Positions 11,601 through 24,255 of a DNA stretch of 64,000 bases are shown here, piece by piece. The notes under the pieces are model-generated. The model was not told the DNA's origin. It did no database searches and saw only the letters and a program-made list of their open reading frames with translations. The translations under genes and the position numbers were made by a program. The stretch lies in the NCBI GenBank assembly GCA_946902985.2, contig OX336395.1:12440708-12504707 (forward strand), in the 5' to 3' direction. This stretch comes from Meconema thalassinum. Taxonomy: Eukaryota > Arthropoda > Insecta > Orthoptera > Tettigoniidae. Every line of letters begins with the position of its first letter. The stretch's first letter is position 1.

Positions 11601-12824
11601 GTGTTGTACATAGCGCACAGTCTAGATTCCATCCTCCTGGCCTCAAGTGGTTCCCCCATAATTTTGCTAAGCCCCCACACATGTTGTACATAGCGCAAGT
11701 CTAGATTCCATCCTCCTGGCCTCAAGTGGTTCCCCCATATGTTTGCTAAGCCACCACACGTGTTGTACATAGCGCACAGTCTAGATTCCATCCTCCTGGC
11801 CTCAAGTGGTTCCCCCATACTTTTGCTAAGCCACCACACATGTTGTACATAGCGCACAGTCTAGATTCCATCCTCCTGGCCTCACGTGGTTCCCCCATAT
11901 GTTTGCTAAGCCACCACACGTGTTGTACATAGCGCACAGTCTAGATTCCATCCTCCTGGCCTCAAGTGGTTACCCCATACGTTTGCTAAGCCACCACACG
12001 TGTTATACATAGTGCAGAGTCTAGATTCCATCCCCCTGGCCTCAAGTGGTTCCCCCATACGTTTTCTAAGCCACCACACTTGTTGTACATAGCGCACAGT
12101 CTAGATTCCATCCTTCTAGCCTCAAGTGGTTCCCCCATATGTTTGCTAAGCCACCACACGTGTTGTACATAGCGCACAGTCTAGATTCCATCCTCCTGGC
12201 CTCACGTGGTTCCCCCATATGTTTGCTAAGCCAACACACGTGTTGTACATAGCGCACAGTCTAGATTCCATCCTCCTGGCCTCAAGTGGTTCCCCCATAC
12301 GTTTGCTAAGCCACCACACGTGTTGTACATAGCGCAGTCTAGATTCCATCCTCCTGGCCTCAAGTGGTTCCCCCATACGTTTGCTAAGCCGCCACACGTG
12401 TTATACATAGTGCAGAGTCTAGATTCCTTCCCCCTGGCCTCAAGTGGTTCCGCCATACGTTTTCTATGCCACCACACTTGTTGTACATAGCGCACAGTCT
12501 AGATTCCATCCTCCTAGCCTCAAGTGGTTCCCCCATATGTTTGCTAAGCCACCACACGTGTTGTACATAGCGCACAGTCTAGATTCCATCCTCCTGGCCT
12601 CAAGTGGTTCCCCCATATGTTTGCTAAGCCAACACACGTGTTGTACATAGCGCACAGTCTAGATTACATCCTCCTGGCCTCAAGTTGTTCCCCCATTCGT
12701 TTGCTAAGCCACCACACATGTTGTACATAGCGCACAGTCTAGATTCCATCCTCCTGGCCTCAAGTGGTTCCCCCATATGTTTGCTAAGCTATCACACGTG
12801 TTGTACATAGCGCACAGTCTAGAT
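8627..12824 (+). repeat. HOR-A copy 3 (truncated in monomer 53)
   Basis: It follows copies 1 and 2 at offset 4,312 up to monomer 53. At 12,825 the base is C where copy 1 (4201) and copy 2 (8513) have T. After that the next monomers do not correspond to monomers 53-54 or to a new unit. Monomer 53 here has the GATCCC form seen in monomer 8 (561-640), so the junction probably joins a monomer-53-like to a monomer-8-like copy within the preceding tens of bases. Confidence 0.9.
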
Positions 12825-15490
12825 CCCATCCTCCTGGCCTCAAGTGGTTCCCCCATATGTTTGCTAAGCCACCACACGTGTTGTACATAGCGCACAGTCT
12901 AGATTCCATCCTCCTGGCCTCAAGTGGTTCCCCCATATGTTCGCTAAGCCACCACACGTGTTGTACAAAGCGCACAGTCTAGATTCCATCCTTCTGGCCT
13001 CAAGTGGTTCCCCCATACGTTTGCTAAGCCACCACACGTGTTGTACATAGCGCACAGTCTAGATTCCATCCTCCTGGCCTCAAGTGGTTCCCCCATATGT
13101 TTGCTAAGGCATCATACGTGTACATAGCGCACAGTATAGATTCCATCCTCCTGGCTTCAAGTGGTTCCCCCATACGTTTGCTAAGCCTCCACACGTGTTG
13201 TATATAGCGCACAGTCTAGATTCCATCCTCCTGGCCTCAAGTGGTTCCCCCATACTTTTGCTAAGCCACCACACATGTTGTACATAGCGCAAGTCTAGAT
13301 TCCATCCTCCTGGCCTCAAGTGGTTCCCCCATATGTTTGCTAAGCCACCACACGTGTTGTACATAGCGCACAGTCTAGATTCCATCCTCCTGGCCTCAAG
13401 TGGTTCCCCCATACTTTTGCTAAGCCACCACACATGTTGTACATAGCGCACAGTCTAGATTCCATCCTCCTGGCCTCACGTGGTTCCCCCATATGTTTGC
13501 TAAGCCACCACACGTGTTGTACATAGCGCACAGTCTAGATTCCATCTTCCTGGCCTCAAGTGGTTCCGCCATATGTTTGCTAAGCCACCACACGTGTTGT
13601 ACATAGCGCACAGTCTAGATTCCATCCTCCTGGCCTCAAGTGGTTCCCCCATATGTTTGCTAGGCTACCATACGTGTTGTACATAGCGCGCAGTCTAGAT
13701 TCCATCCTCCTGGCCTCAAGTGGTTCACCCATATGTTTGCTAAGCCATCACACGTGTTGTACATAGCGCACAGTCTAGATTACATCCTCCTGGCCTCAAG
13801 TGGTTCCCACATACGTTTGCTAAGCCACCACACATGTTGTGCATAGCGCACCGTCTAGATTCCATCCTCCTGGCCTCAAGTGGTTCCCCCATATGTTTGC
13901 TAAGCCTTCACACGTGTTTGTACATAGCGCACAGTCTAGATTCCATCCTCCTGGCCTCAAGTGGTTCCCCCATATGTTTGCTAAGCCACCACACGTGTTG
14001 TACATAGCGCACAGTCTAGATTCCATCCTCCTGGCATCATGTGGTTCCCCCATACGTATGCTAAGTCACCACACGTGTTGTACATAGCGCACAGACTAGA
14101 TTCCATCCTCCTTGCCTCAAGTAGTTCCCCCATAAGTTTGCTAAGCCACCTCACATGTTGTACATAGCGCACAGTCTAGATTCCATCCCCCTGGCTTCAT
14201 GTGGTTCCCCCATATGTTTGCTAAGCCACCACACGTGTTGTACATAGCGCACAATCTAGATTCCATCCTCCTGGCCTCAAGTGGTTCATCCATACGTTTG
14301 CTAAGCCACCACATGTGTTGTACATAGCGCACAGTCTAGATTCCATCCTCCTGGCCCCAAGTGGTTCCCCCATATGTTTGCTAAGGCATCACACGTGTTG
14401 TACATAGCGCACAGTCTAGATTCCATCCTTCTGGCCTCAAGTTGTTCCCCCATACGTTTGCTAAGCCACCACACGTGTTGTACATAGCGCACAGTCTAGA
14501 TTCCATCCTCCTGGCCTCAAGTGGTTCCCCCATACGTTTGCTAAGCCATCACACGTGTTGTACATAGCGCACAGTCTAGATTACATCCTCCTGGCCTCAA
14601 GTGGTTCCCCATACGTTTGCTAAGCCACCACACGTGTTGTACATAGCGCACAGTCTAGATTCCATCCTCCTGGCCTCAAGTGGTTCCCCCATATGTTTGC
14701 TAAGCCATCACACGTGTTGTACATAGCGCACAGTCTAGATTCCATCCTCCTGGCCTCAGTTGGTTCCCCCATATGTTTGCTATGCCACCACACGTGTTGT
14801 ACATAGCGCACAGTCTAGGTTCCATCCTCCAGGCCTCAAGTTGTTCCCCCATATGTTTGCTAAGCCATCACACGTGTTGTACATAGCGCACAGTCTAGAT
14901 TCCATCCTCCTGGCCTCAAGTGGTTCCCCCATACTTTTGCTAAGCCACCACACATGTTGTACATAGCGCAAGTCTAGATTCCATCCTCCTGGCCTCAAGT
15001 GGTTCCCCCATATGTTTGCTAAGCCACCACACGTGTACATAGCGCACAGTCTAGATTCCATCCTCCTGGCCTCAAGTGGTTCCCCCATACTTTTGCTAAG
15101 CCACCACACATGTTGTACATAGCGCACAGTCTAGATTCCATCCTCCTGGCCTCACGTGGTTCCCCCATATGTTTGCTAAGCCACCACACGTGTTGTACAT
15201 AGCGCACAGTCTAGATTCCATCCTCCTGGCCTCAAGTGGTTACCCCATACGTTTGCTAAGCCACCACACGTGTTATACATAGTGCAGAGTCTAGATTCCA
15301 TCCCCCTGGCCTCAAGTGGTTCCCCCATACGTTTTCAAAGCCACCACACTTGTTGTACATAGCGCACAGTCTAGATTCCATCCTCCTAGCCTCAAGTGGT
15401 TCCCCCATATGTTTGCTAAGCCACCACACGTGTTGTACATAGCGCACAGTCTAGATTCCATCCTCCTGGCCTCACGTGGTTCCCCCATAC
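12825..15490 (+). repeat. Mosaic satellite segment between HOR-A copies
   Basis: Monomer order follows different parents in turn. About 12,939-13,650 resembles 26,112 onward, including a 77-bp monomer at 13,099-13,175 with a 3-bp deletion (GTGTACAT for GTGTTGTACAT) and TATATAGC in the next. From 13,815 to about 14,780 it follows HOR-A monomers 13-24 at offset 12,854. About 14,780-15,490 follows HOR-A monomers 37-45 at an offset near 11,897, minus a 3-bp deletion near 15,034. It is best explained by several in-register exchanges. Confidence 0.75.
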
Positions 15491-17807
15491 GTTTGCTAAG
15501 CCAACACACGTGTTGTACATAGCGCACAGTCTAGATTCCATCCTCCTGGCCTCAAGTGGTTCCCCCATACGTTTGCTAAGCCACCACACGTGTTGTACAT
15601 AGCGCAGTCTAGATTCCATCCTCCTGGCCTCAAGTGGTTCCCCCATACGTTTGCTAAGCCACCACACGTGTTATACATAGTGCAGAGTCTAGATTCCATC
15701 CCCCTGGCCTCAAGTGGTTCCCCCATACGTTTTCTAAGCCACCACACTTGTTGTACATAGCGCACAGTCTAGATTCCATCCTCCTAGCCTCAAGTGGTTC
15801 CCCCATATGTTTGCTAAGCCACCACACGTGTTGTACATAGCGCACAGTCTAGATTCCATCCTCCTGGCCTCAAGTGGTTCCCCCATATGTTTGCTAAGCC
15901 AACACACGTGTTGTACATAGCGCACAGTCTAGATTACATCCTCCTGGCCTCAAGTGGTTCCCCCATTCGTTTGCTAAGCCACCACACATGTTGTACATAG
16001 CGCACAGTCTAGATTCCATCCTCCTGGCCTCAAGTGGTTCCCCCATATGTGTGCTAAGCTATCACACGTGTTGTACATAGCGCACAGTCTAGATCCCATC
16101 CTCCTGGCCTCAAGTGGTTCCCCCATATGTTTGCTAAGCCACCACACGCGTTGTACATAGCGCACAGTCTAGATTCCATCCTCCTGGCCTCAAGTGGTTC
16201 ACCCATATGTTTGCTAGGCTACCATACGTGTTGTACATAGCGCACAGTCTAGATTCCATCCTCCTGGCCTCAAGTGGTTCCCCCATACTTTTGCTAAGCC
16301 ACCACACATGTTGTGCATAGCGCACCGTCTAGATTCCATCCTCCTGGCCTCAAGTGGTTCCCCCATATGTTTGCTAAGCCAGCACACATGTTGTGCATAG
16401 CGCACAGTCTAGATTCCATCCTCCTGGCCTCATGTGGTTCCCACATACGTTTGCTAAGCCACCACACATGTTGTGCATAGCGCACCGTCTAGATTCCATC
16501 CTCCTGGCCTCAAGTGGTTCCCCCATATGTTTGCTAAGCCTTCACACGTGTTTGTACATAGCGCACAGTCTAGATTCCATCCTCCTGGCCTCAAGTGGTT
16601 CCCCCATATGTTTGCTAAGCCACCACACGTGTTGTACATAGCGCACAGTCTAGATTCCATCCTCCTGGCATCATGTGGTTCCCCCATACGTATGCTAAGT
16701 CACCACACGTGTTGTACATAGCGCACAGTCTAGATTCCATCCTCCTTGCCTCAAGTGGTTCCCCCATAAGTTTGCTAAGCCACCTCACATGTTGTACATA
16801 GCGCACAGTCTAGATTCCATCCCCCTGGTTTCATGTGGTTCCCCTATATGTTTGCTAAGCCACCACACGTGTTGTACATAGCGCACAGTCTAGATTCCAT
16901 CCTCCTGGCCTCAAGTGGTTCATCCATACGTTTGCTAAGCCACCACACGTGTTGTACATAGCGCACAGTCTAGATTCCATCCTCCTGGCCTCAAGTGGTT
17001 CCCCCATATGTTTGCTAAGGCATCACACGTGTTGTACATAGCGCACAGTCTAGATTCCATCCTTCTGGCCTCAAGTGGTTCCCCCATGCGTTTGCTAAGC
17101 CACCACACGTGTTGTACATAGCGCACAGTCTAGATTCCATCCTCCTGGCCTCAAGTGGTTCCCCCATACGTTTGCTAAGCCATCACACGTGTTGTACATA
17201 GCGCACAGTCTAGATTACATCCTCCTGGCCTCAAGTGGTTCCCCATACGTTTGCTAAGCCACCACACGTGTTGTACATAGCGCACAGTCTAGATTCCATC
17301 CTCCTGGCCTCAAGTGGTTCCCCCATATGTTTGCTAAGCCATCACACGTGTTGTACATAGCGCACAGTCTAGATTCCATCCTCCTGGCCTCAGTTGGTTC
17401 CCCCATATGTTTGCTATGCCACCACACGTGTTGTACATAGCGCACAGTCTACGTTCCATCCTCCTGGCCTCAAGTTGTTCCCCCATATGTTTGCTATGCC
17501 TTCACACGTGTTGTACATAGCGCACAGTCTAGATTCCATCCTCCTGGCCTCAAGTGGTTCCCCCATACTTTTGCTAAGCCACCACACATATTGTACATAG
17601 CGCAAGTCTAGATTCCATCCTCCTGGCCTCATGTGGTTCCCCCATATGTTTGCTAAGCCACCACACGTGTTGTACATAGAGCACAGCCTAGATTCCATCC
17701 TCCTGGCCTCAAGTGGTTCCCCCATACTTATGCTAAGCCACCACACATGTTGTACATAGCGCACAGTCTAGATTCCATCCTCCTGGCCTCACGTGGTTCC
17801 CCCATAT
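15491..17807 (+). repeat. Truncated HOR-A copy (monomers 1-29)
   Basis: From about 15,540 this segment follows HOR-A copy 1 at offset 15,488, including the 81-bp monomer at 16,529-16,609 and the two extra monomers that mark HOR-A. Its first monomer is of the monomer-46 type (GATTCC, not GATCCC). A few private substitutions distinguish it, for example GTGTGCT at 16,050 and CTTATGCT at 17,730. At 17,808 the next monomer is of the monomer-42 type (TTACCCC) instead of monomer 30, which marks the junction. Confidence 0.88.
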
Positions 17808-18846
17808 GTTTGCTAAGCCACCACACGTGTTGTACATAGCGCACAGTCTAGATTCCATCCTCCTGGCCTCAAGTGGTTACCCCATACGTTTGCTAAGCCA
17901 CCACACGTGTTGTACATAGCGCACAGTCTAGATTCCATCCTCCTGGCCTCAAGTGGTTCCCCCATACGTTTGCAAAGCCACCACACGTGTTATACATAGT
18001 GCAGAGTCTAGATTCCATCCCCCTGGCCTCAAGTGGTTCCCACATACGTTTTCTAAGCCACCACACTTGTTGTACATAGCGCACAGTCAAAATCCATCCT
18101 CCTGGCCTCATGTGGTTCCCCCATATGTTTGCTAAGCCACGACACGTGTTGTACATAGCGCACTGTCTAAATTCCATCCTCCTGGCCTCAAGTGGTTCCC
18201 CCATACGTTTGCTAAGCCACCACACATGTTGTACATAGCGCACAGTCTAGATTCCATCCTCCTGGCCTCAAGTGGTTCCCCCATATGTTTGCTAAGCAAC
18301 CACCAGTGTAGTACATAGCGCACAGTATAGATTCCATCCTCCTGGCCTCAAGTGGTTCCCCCATACGTTTGCTAAGCCAGCACACGTGTTGTACATAGCG
18401 CACAGTCAAGATTCCATCCTCCTGGCCTCAAGTGGTTCCCCCATATGTTTGCTAAGCCATCACACGTGTTGTACATAGCGCACAGTCTAGATTCCATCCT
18501 CCTGGCCTCAAGTGGTTCCCCCATATGTTTGCTAAGCCACCACACGTGTTGTACATAGCGCACAGTCTAGATTCCATCCTCCTGGCCTCAAGTGGTTCCC
18601 CCATATGTTTGCTAAGCCACCACACGTGTTGTACATAGCGCAAAGTCTAGATTCCATCCTCCTGGCCTCAAGTGGTTCCCCCATATGTTTGCTAAGCCAC
18701 CACCCGTGTTGTACATAGCGCACAGTCTAGATTCCATCCTCCTGGCCTCAAGTGGTTCCCCCATATGTTTGCTAGGCTACCACACGTGTTGTACATAGCG
18801 CACAGTCTAGATTCCATCTTCCTGGCCTCATGTGGTTCCGCCATAT
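17808..18846 (+). repeat. Divergent satellite block, copy 1
   Basis: Thirteen monomers with the densest private variants in the window. Examples are GTCAAAATCC in 18,048-18,126 (79 bp), CCACGACAC and GTCTAAAT in 18,127-18,206, AAGCAACCACCAGTGTAG in 18,287-18,366, GTCAAGAT in 18,367-18,446, GCAAAGTC in 18,607-18,686 and CACCCGTG in 18,687-18,766. Four of the five monomers from 18,048 to 18,446 lack TCTAGA. The block recurs near 27,787-28,825 at offset 9,979. Confidence 0.88.
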
Positions 18847-21079
18847 GTTTGCTAAGCCACCACACGTGTTGTACATAGCGCACAGTCTAGATTCCATCCT
18901 CCTGGCCTCAAGTGGTTCCCCCATACGTTTGCTAAGCCACCACACGTGTTGTACATAGCGCACAGTCTAGATCCCATCCTCCTGGCTTCAGGTGGTTCCC
19001 CCATACGTTTGCTTAGCCTCCACACGTGTTGTATATAGCGCACAGTCTAGATTCCATCCTCCTGGCCTCAAGTGGTTCCCCCATACTTTTGCTAAGCCAC
19101 CACACATGTTGTACATAGCGCACAGTCTAGATTCCATCCTCCTGGCCTCAAGTGGTTCCCCCATATGTTTGCTAAGCCACCACACGTGTTGTACATAGCG
19201 CACAGTCTAGATTCCATCCTCCTGGCCTCAAGTGGTTCCCCCATACTTTTGCTAAGCCACCACACATGTTGTACATAGCGCACAGTCTAGATTCCATCCT
19301 CCTGGCCTCACGTGGTTCCTCCATTTGTTCGCTAAGCCACCACACGTGTTGTACATAGCGCACAGTCTAGATTCCATCCTTCTGGCCTCAAGTGGTTACC
19401 CCATACGTTTGCTAAGCCACCACACGTGTTGTACATAGCGCACAGTCTATATTCCATGCTCCTGGCCTCAAGTGGTTCCCCCATACGTTTGCTAAGCCAC
19501 CACACGTGTTGTACATAGCGCACAGTCTAGATTCCATCCTCCTGGCCTCAAGTGGTTCCCCCATATGTTTGCTAAGGCATCACACGTGTACATAGCGCAC
19601 AGTATAGATTCCATCCTCCTGGCTTCAAGTGGTTCCCCCATACGTTTGCTAAGCCTCCACACGTGTTGTATATAGCGCACAGTCTAGATTCCATCCTCCT
19701 GGCCTCAAGTGGTTCCCCCATACTTTTGCTAAGCCACCACACATGTTGTACATAGCGCAAGTCTAGATTCCATCCTCCTGGCCTCAAGTGGTTCCCCCAC
19801 ATGTTTGCTAAGCCACCACACGTGTTGTACATAGCGCACAGTCTAGATTCCATCCTCCTGGCCTCAAGTGGTTCCCCCATACTTTTGCTAAGCCACCACA
19901 CATGTTGTACATAGCGCACAGTCTAGATTCCATCCTCCTGGCCTCACGTGGTTCCCCCATATGTTTGCTAAGCCACCACACGTGTTGTACATAGCGCACA
20001 GTATAGATTCCATCTTCTTGGCCTCAAGTGGTTCCGCCATATGTTTGCTAAGCCACCACACGTGTTGTACATAGCGCACAGTCTAGATTCCATCCTCCTG
20101 GCCTCAAGTGGTTCCCCCATATGTTTGCTAAGCCTCCACACGTGTTGTACATAGCGCACAGTCTAGATTCCATCCTCCTGGCTTCAAGTGGTTCCCCCAT
20201 ACGTTTGCTAAGCCTCCACACGTGTTGTATATAGCGCACAGTCTAGATTCCATCCTCCTGGCCTCAAGTGGTTCCCCCATACTTTTGCTAAGCCACCACA
20301 CATGTTGTACATAGCGCACAGTCTAGATTCCATCCTCCTGGCCTCAGTTGGTTCCCCCATATGTTTGCTAAGCCATCACACGTGTTGTACATAGCGCACA
20401 GTCTAGATTCCATCCTCCTGGCCTCAGTTGGTTCCCCCATATGTTTGCTATGCCACCACACGTGTTGTACATAGCGTACAGTCTAGGTTCCATCCTCCTG
20501 GCCTCAAGTTGTTCCCCCATATGTTTGCTAAGCCATCACACGTGTTGTACATAGCGCACAGTCTAGATTCCATCCTCCTGGCCTCAAGTGGTTCCCCCAT
20601 ACTTTTGCTAAGCCACCACACATGTTGTACATAGCGCAAGTCTAGATTCCATCCTCCTGGCTTCAAGTGGTTCCCCCATACGTTTGCTAAGCCTCCACAC
20701 GTGTTGTATATAGCGCACAGTCTAGATTCCATCCTCCTGGCCTCAAGTGGTTCCCCCATACTTTTGCTAAGCCACCACACATGTTGTACATAGCGCACAG
20801 TCTAGATTCCATCCTCCTGGCCTCAGTTGGTTCCCCCATATGTTTGCTAAGCCATCACACGTGTTGTACATAGCGCACAGTCTAGATTCCATCCTCCTGG
20901 CCTCAAGTGGTTCCCCCATACGTTGGCTAAGCCATCACACGTGTTGTACATAGCGCACAGTCTAGATTACATCCTCCTGGCCTCAAGTGGTTCCCCATAC
21001 GTTTGCTAAGCCACCACACGTGTTGTACATAGCGCACAGTCTAGATTACATCCTCCTGGCCTCAAGTGGTTCCCCATAC
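18847..21079 (+). repeat. 2,233-bp (28-mer) HOR unit 1
   Basis: The segment beginning here reappears at 21,080 at offset 2,233. Shared marks are GATCCC with GGCTTCAGG in the monomer at 18,927, GCTTAGCCTCC at 19,007, the GTTCGCT monomer at 19,327, and the 77-bp monomer at 19,567. The last part (about 20,660-21,079) jumps back to a monomer series also present near 20,207, then passes through GTTGGCT and ATTACATCC types, and has no equivalent in the following copy. Confidence 0.85.
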
Positions 21080-22885
21080 GTTTGCTAAGCCACCACACGT
21101 GTTGTACATAGCGCACAGTCTAGATTCCATCCTCCTGGCCTCAAGTGGTTCCCCCATACGTTTGCTAAGCCACCACACGTGTTGTACATAGCGCACAGTC
21201 TAGATCCCATCCTCCTGGCTTCAGGTGGTTCCCCCATACGTTTGCTTAGCCTCCACACGTGTTGTATATAGCGCACAGTCTAGATTCCATCCTCCTGGCC
21301 TCAAGTGGTTCCCCCATACTTTTGCTAAGCCACCACACATGTTGTACATAGCGCACAGTCTAGATTCCATCCTCCTGGCCTCAAGTGGTTCCCCCATATG
21401 TTTGCTAAGCCACCACACGTGTTGTACATAGCGCACAGTCTAGATTCCATCCTCCTGGCCTCAAGTGGTTCCCCCATACTTTTGCTAAGCCACCACACAT
21501 GTTGTACATAGCGCACAGTCTAGATTCCATCCTCCTGGCCTCACGTGGTTCCTCCATTTGTTCGCTAAGCCACCACACGTGTTGTACATAGCGCACAGTC
21601 TAGATTCCATCCTTCTGGCCTCAAGTGGTTACCCCATACGTTTGCTAAGCCACCACACGTGTTGTACATAGCGCACAGTCTATATTCCATCCTCCTGGCC
21701 TCAAGTGGTTCCCCCATACGTTTGCTAAGCCACCACACGTGTTGTACATAGCGCACAGTCTAGATTCCATCCTCCTGGCCTCAAGTGGTTCCCCCATATG
21801 TTTGCTAAGGCATCACACGTGTACATAGCGCACAGTATAGATTCCATCCTCCTGGCTTCAAGTGGTTCCCCCATACGTTTGCTAAGCCTCCACACGTGTT
21901 GTATATAGCGCACAGTCTAGATTCCATCCTCCTGGCCTCAAGAGGTTCCCCCATACTTTTGCTAAGCCACCACACATGTTGTACATAGCGCAAGTCTAGA
22001 TTCCATCCTCCTGGCCTCAAGTGGTTCCCCCATATGTTTGCTAAGCCACCACACGTGTTGTACATAGCGCACAGTCTAGATTCCATCCTCCTGGCCTCAA
22101 GTGGTTCCCCCATACTTTTGCTAAGCCACCACACATGTTGTACATAGCGCACAGTCTAGATTCCATCCTCCTGGCCTCACGTGGTTCCCCCATATGTTTG
22201 CTAAGCCACCACACGTGTTGTACATAGCGCACAGTCTAGATTCCATCTTCTTGGCCTCAAGTGGTTCCGCCATATGTTTGCTAAGCCACCACACGTGTTG
22301 TACATAGCGCACAGTCTAGATTCCATCCTCCTGGCCTCAAGTGGTTCCCCCATATGTTTGCTAAGCCTCCACACGTGTTGTACATAGCGCACAGTCTAGA
22401 TTCCATCCTCCTGGCTTCAAGTGGTTCCCCCATACGTTTGCTAAGCCTCCACACGTGTTGTATATAGCGCACAGTCTAGATTCCATCCTCCTGGCCTCAA
22501 GTGGTTCCCCCATACTTTTGCTAAGCCACCACACATGTTGTACATAGCGCACAGTCTAGATTCCATCCTCCTGGCCTCAGTTGGTTCCCCCATATGTTTG
22601 CTAAGCCATCACACGTGTTGTACATAGCGCACAGTCTAGATTCCATCCTCCTGGCCTCAGTTGGTTCCCCCATATGTTTGCTATGCCACCACACGTGTTG
22701 TACATAGCGTACAGTCTAGGTTCCATCCTCCTGGCCTCAAGTTGTTCCCCCATATGTTTGCTAAGCCATCACACGTGTTGTACATAGCGCACAGTCTAGA
22801 TTCCATCCTCCTGGCCTCAAGTGGTTCCCCCATACTTTTGCTAAGCCACCACACATGTTGTACATAGCGCAAGTCTAGATTCCAT
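21080..22885 (+). repeat. 2,233-bp HOR unit 2 (partial)
   Basis: It matches 18,847-20,652 at offset 2,233 with scattered single differences; for example the monomer at 19,407 has CCATGCTCC where this copy has CCATCCTCC. The same segment also matches 28,826 onward at offset 7,746 and continues that match beyond this unit. Confidence 0.85.
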
Positions 22886-24255
22886 CCTCCTGGCCTCAAG
22901 TGGTTCCCCCATATGTTTGCTAAGCCACCACACGTGTTGTACATAGCGCACAGTCTAGATTCCATCCTCCTGGCCTCAAGTGGTTCCCCCATACTTTTCC
23001 TAAGCCACCACACATGTTGTACATAGCGCACAGTCTAGATTCCATCCTCCTGGCCTCACGTGGTTCCCCCATATGTTTGCTAAGCCACCACACGACTTGT
23101 ACATAGCGCACAGTCTAGATTCCATCTTCCTGGCCTCAAGTGGTTCCCCCATACGTTTGCTAAGCCACCACACGTGTAGTACATAGCGCACAGTCTAGAT
23201 TCCATCCTCCTGGCCTCAAGTGGTTCCCCCATACGTTTGCTAAGCCACCACACGTGTTGTACGTAGCGCACAGTCTAGATTCCATCCTCCTGGCCTCATG
23301 TGGTTCCCCCATATGTTTGCTAAGCCACCACACGTGTTGTACATAGCGCACAGTCTAGATTCCATCCTCCTGGCCTCAAGTGGTTCCCCCATATGTTAGC
23401 TATGCCACCACACGTGTTGTACATAGCGCACAGTCTAGATTCCATCCTCCTGGCCTCACGTGGTTCCCCCATATGTTTGCTAAGCCACCACACGTGTTGT
23501 ACATAGCGCACAGTCTAGATTACATCCTCCTGGCCTCAAGTGGTTCCCCCATTCGTTTGCTAAGCCACCACACATGTTGTACATAGCGCACAGTCTAGAT
23601 TCCATCCTCCTGGCCTCAAGTGGTTCCCCCATATGTTTGCTAAGCTATCACACGTGTTGTACATAGCGCACAGTCTAGATCCCATCCTCCTGGCCTCAAG
23701 TGGTTCCCCCATATGTTTGCTAAGCCACCACACGTGTTGTACATAGCGCACAGTCTAGATTCCATCCTCCTGGCCTCAAGTGGTTCCCCCATATGTTTGC
23801 TAGGCTACCATACGTGTTGTACATAGCGCACAGTCTAGATTCCATCCTCCTGGCCTCATGTGGTTCCCACATACGTTTGCTAAGCCACCACACATGTTGT
23901 GCATAGCGCACCGTCTAGATTCCATCCTCCTGGCCTCAAGTGGTTCCCCCATATGTTTGCTAAGCCTTCACACGTGTTTGTACATAGCGCACAGTCTAGA
24001 TTCCATCCTCCTGGCCTCAAGTGGTTCCCCCATATGTTTGCTAAGCCACCACACGTGTTGTACATAGCGCACAGTCTAGATTCCATCCTCCTGGCATCAT
24101 GTGGTTCCCCCATACGTATGCTAAGTCACCACACGTGTTGTACATAGCGCACAGACTAGATTCCATCCTCCTTGCCTCAAGTAGTTCCCCCATAAGTTTG
24201 CTATGCCACCTCACATGTTGTACATAGCGCACAGTCTAGATTCCATCCCCCTGGC
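22886..24255 (+). repeat. Block C, copy 1
   Basis: A monomer series with private marks: TTTTCCTAAG at about 22,996, CACGACTTG at about 23,093, GTGTAGTAC at about 23,175, GTACGTAGC at about 23,271, GTTAGCTATG at about 23,396, then the hybrid CTAGGCTACC monomer ending TTCCCACATAC, the 81-bp monomer and the GTATGCTAAGTC monomer. It recurs at 30,632-32,001 (offset 7,746), 35,823-37,192, and in modified form at about 40,614-42,003 (offset 17,728). Confidence 0.83.
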
